Source: Loxodes magnus
Lineage: Eukaryota > Ciliophora > Karyorelictea > Loxodida > Loxodidae
Assembly: GCA_946699065.1 (NCBI GenBank)
Contig: CAMPDV010000042.1
Location: forward strand, 248,001 to 312,000
Reading direction: 5' to 3'
Length of the DNA stretch: 64,000 bases
Shown here: one piece after another, positions 60,742 through 64,000 of the stretch
How positions within the stretch are numbered: position 1 is the first letter of the stretch
Layout: each line of letters begins with the position of its first letter
Notes under the pieces: generated by a model
Databases searched by the model: none
What the model was told of the DNA's origin: nothing
The model's input: the letters and a program-made list of their open reading frames with translations, nothing else
Translations under genes and position numbers: made by a program

Positions 60742-63380
60742 AAATGCTAAGTTAAAATAATTTAAAATTTATATAAAAATATTTAAATTAAATAAAAAAG
60801 AAACTATAAAAAAAGATATTTCAATTTCTCTTTTAAGAAAAATATAATTTCTAAAATATTAATAACTTTAGGTCTAAAAAAGTTATACAATACATTTTTT
60901 CCAATTAAATACTATAGTTTTTGCTTTAATTATAAAAATTACATGAAAAAAATTCAAAAATATAAATAAAAAATTGCACAAATTTAAGAAAAGAAAAAAG
61001 AATAATAATTTCTTAAGTTTTTTAATTTTTCAATTAAAAAAAGTAAAAAATGTTAGAAATTAAAAAATATTTGGAGGAAACTGTAAATTATGATTTAAAT
61101 TTAAGAAAAGACAGAAGAAAAGAAAAGTATTAAAAATGTTGTAAAAATAATATATAATTTTGCTTTTATTTTTAGAGTAGAAAATATTTAAAGAATAAAC
61201 AAAAAAAATTTATCTTTTGAATAAAAAATAGAAGTTGAGAATAAATAGTTTAAAAAAGTAAATAATATAAGAGTTTAGATTTTTTAAACGTACTTAAAGA
61301 AAAGATTATAAATAAGATTAAGATCTTTTTTCCCGTATAATAACGAGATAAGAATTTAAATTTTTTAAAATTAAAATTTAATTAACATATCTTAAATTTT
61401 TATACAACTAAAACCTTTTTAGCTTAAATATATTAAAAAATTAAAACAAAAAAATAAATAAAAAATATCAAAAAGCAAATTTCAAAAAGTAAAGCTAAAT
61501 AAAAATTTTAGAAAGATAAATTTAATCTTAAATCTATACTTTAAAAAATTAAAATCTATAAGTTTAAAAATAATCTTAAGTGAAAAAATCGTAAATAAAA
61601 AAATTGGAATAAATCAAAGAAGAAAGAACAGTGAAAAGATAACTTCTTTCATGTGATTTAAATTTATTCTGAGCTCATTTTATTTTTTAATGATACTTGG
61701 AATTAAAATTATCATTTTTAAATATTTATTAATACTTCCTTTTTATACTTAAATTTTTATTTACATTGCTAAGTATAATGAATGAAAGCATTAAAAAGGA
61801 TTTGTATCAGTAAAAAAGATAATATCACCAAGTCTTCTCAAGTAACTAGAATTTTAAATTCACAAAGTCTAATAAATTTCATTTTTTTAATAGTGCATAA
61901 GCTAAGATAACTTTTCAAGTCAAAATATGCTTAAAAGTAACTAAGCTAAGCATAAAAAGAATATTTTTAATTTTTTTAGGTAGAGCTAAAACAAATACAA
62001 CCTTAATTAATTATTTAGTTAATAACACAAAATATTTCCCATCCATAATCAAAGCCAAACAAAATTTCAATAAATAGCCATGTTCTTTATATAGAATTTT
62101 TGTTAAATTTCAGCATTAAAAATAACCATAATCTCATCTAAATAGAGTAGACTGAAATTTATAAAATCTTCATGTTGCAGTTCAAGATTTAAAAATTGAA
62201 TGAATTATGTCTTATTAAAAGTTATTATTTGCATATGAATTATCTATTTATATTTATCATACTAAAAATATCTATTTTGTAGACTTAAGAAAAAAATTTA
62301 TTTCATTTCATTCTTAATAATCAGGACAAATATTGGAATAAGTTAATCTTGACTTTGATACTTTGATAATAAATAGCCAACAAAGATAAATATGAAGACA
62401 CTTGGAGTTAAAGATACTGAATAGGAATTTCTAAAATTATTTCTAAAGAGATAAGAAAAAAATTGAAGCATGGTAAATTTTACTGTTACATGTCTATTTA
62501 TGAATAATTATACTATTTTTAAAAGTATGACTTAATTAATAATGGCCTTAAAAACTGAATTTATATGAATAAAATAGTTAAAAATTAGATTTAGGCAGTT
62601 CTTTCAAAAGCTATTTTATTGGTAATTAAAATAATACGGATGCTGAAAGTTTCGATTTGGTAGAAAATAGGTCATGAATCTGTTATTCAATTTGGGGTAA
62701 AATTTTAAAAAAAAAGAGCTGGGATCAGAACTTGGCGATGAAAAATTTAGAGATAAGTTAATTCAAAGGATTAGCTTCTTAGAATTATTCAGATCTTATT
62801 CAATTAAATTAAAAATAAAGTAATAACAAAATTTTTAAAAGTTAATAAAGAAAAAAATTATATTATTTGCATACTCTAAGATTGCCTCTACAATTATAAA
62901 CTTTAATAAAAAAATATTACAAATTTATTGTAGGCAGAGATCTGAAATAATAATTAAATAATTGATTTGGAAGTTTTAGCTAAAACTGCGTATAATGTTT
63001 TAAAATCTTAAAAGAGCAAGAAAGAATAAAAAAATGCTTTTAGAATCAAGTCAGAATTAAAACAAAATTGGAATTTTAATTATAATTAAGAACTAGTATC
63101 TATAAATAGATTAAATATAACCATTATACACATTTATAAAAAATTTACTTATTTATTCAAGATATATCATTTTTACTTAAGATAAAAAATTTTATAATAT
63201 TAAAAATGTTTATTTCAATATTTGCTAAGATAAGTAAACCAAAAGTATTTTAAATATATTTACTTTATGACTAATTAATTCTATCTACAATTGATTAAAC
63301 AACTAAGAAAATGATAATAAGTAATATCTCTTTTATTGCTTAGTCTTTCCTAATAAACATTTTCCCTAGTTCTAATCCTA

Positions 63381-63635
63381 AATTAAGCCTACCTTTTATA
63401 CGTTTTTGCTTTGAAACTCCTTTTTAAATGCTCTTACTTGTTTATATCCGTTGCTCTTTCTATTATGTTATGCTCATCTTATTTTATCCGTTTCTATCAG
63501 TTTACTTTCACTTTACTCTTTTCAACTCCTTTCCTTACCGTTTTCTACCTTCCTTTTCTATTTCAATTCAAAGTTTCCATAACAATCAAAAAATCCCTTG
63601 CTTTAAATCTTAATCGTAGTTACCTTTATAATCTG
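63381..63635. other. Upstream region of the last gene, nothing recognised
   Basis: T-rich leader before the ATG at 63636; the frame is open upstream but Phe/Leu/Ser-rich in the way of non-coding sequence. Confidence 0.4.
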
Positions 63636-64000
63636 ATGGCTAAAGACTTAAAAGAAAGTTCAGGTGATAGTTGCTAAGAAGTGATAGAGAAGTTTGTTAG
63701 AATAAAGCAGTTAATAGAGAAAATGAAGAAGTAGAAGTAACTAGTCAAAGACCAGAAAGTTTAGAGAAAAGCTACTTTAGCTAAGTATGGGAAATATGTC
63801 ATGCAAATGTAGAATTCCTTAAAGTTCATCAAATCCAATCTCCGCGATCTCATAATACTAGAAAATAGCGAACTAAAGGATTTTCAGAATACAATAAAGT
63901 AAGAAATTATATAGGCATTCCTATTCAATCATATCAAACTTCAATCAGACTTTATACCAATCTAAGGAGAGAAGCGACTGTGGTGTACTATGAGTATTAA
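63636..64000 (+). CDS. Coiled-coil-start protein, truncated by the window edge
   Basis: The first 121 codons of an unassigned gene, beginning MAKDLKESSGDSCQEVIEKFVRIKQLIEKMKKQKQLVKDQ, a clear helix, followed by SLKFIKSNLRDLIILENSELKDF. The Met chosen is the first in a strongly coding-like stretch. The protein continues past 64000, so nothing can be said of its function. Confidence 0.55.

Larger units (their letters stand above)
59300..63380. other. Exceptionally AT-rich 4-kb island
   Basis: From just after the WD40 gene to about 63380 the sequence is dominated by A and T runs, visibly poorer in G and C than any other part of the window, and lacks the coding texture seen elsewhere. The exception is a cassette at 59972-60741. 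It could be a retained internally eliminated (germline-limited) sequence, a decayed mobile element or a long intergenic spacer. I saw no terminal inverted repeats by eye. Confidence 0.6.

Noticed and set aside
1-64000. CRISPR arrays, rRNA, insertion sequences, riboswitches, Shine-Dalgarno sites
   Set aside because: None seen; the window is eukaryotic nuclear DNA by code, introns and gene content.

Overview
The window reads as nuclear DNA of a ciliate. The decisive sign is the code: inside conserved domains TAA and TAG stand at glutamine positions and TGA stands at tryptophan positions (for example the Trp of the kinase subdomain IX motif at 5858-5860 and the Trp of successive WD40 repeats near 58440, 58566 and 58692). 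Several genes also seem to end at TAA or TAG with no TGA nearby, while others end at TGA. That is the pattern of Condylostoma (NCBI table 28, every stop triplet ambiguous); the karyorelict code (table 27, only UGA terminates) is the alternative. AT-rich sequence, tiny GT...AG introns (16-22 bp) and very tight gene spacing fit a heterotrich or karyorelict macronuclear genome. All CDS calls were made by translating with TAA/TAG=Gln and TGA=Trp; 3' ends are therefore partly judgement.

Layout. 1-12.5 kb: a partial minus-strand gene, an Arb2/FAM172-family protein, an EAG/CNG-like K+ channel, a deoxyhypusine-synthase-like protein with a complete calcium-dependent protein kinase inserted in its middle, a PH-domain protein and several unassigned membrane or coiled-coil genes. 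12.6-21.4 kb: tubulin cofactor D (minus), a START-domain protein, a polytopic membrane protein (minus), a Ctr copper transporter and an unassigned minus-strand gene. 21.5-35.1 kb: a 1309-residue coiled-coil protein, an NTF2-like protein (minus) and a giant Sfi1/centrin-binding-type protein. 36.3-46 kb: Rictor, a serine D-Ala-D-Ala carboxypeptidase-like protein (S11) and an RBR ubiquitin ligase (minus). 46-56 kb, all minus: a membrane-anchored protein with three FkbM methyltransferase domains, a LamG plus GT-A glycosyltransferase, an EEF1AKMT4-like methyltransferase and a kinase-kelch protein. 57.4-59.3 kb: a kinase-WD40 protein with a substituted catalytic Asp. 59.3-63.4 kb is an exceptionally AT-rich island with a small two-ORF cassette; a partial gene runs off the right edge.

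The genes are independent eukaryotic units, not operons. Themes are cytoskeleton (TBCD, Sfi1-like, coiled coil), signalling (Rictor/TORC2, four kinase or PH proteins, K+ channel) and secretory-pathway modification (FkbM triple, LamG-GT). The strongest candidate for something undescribed is the nested DHS/CDPK protein at 4823-7264.
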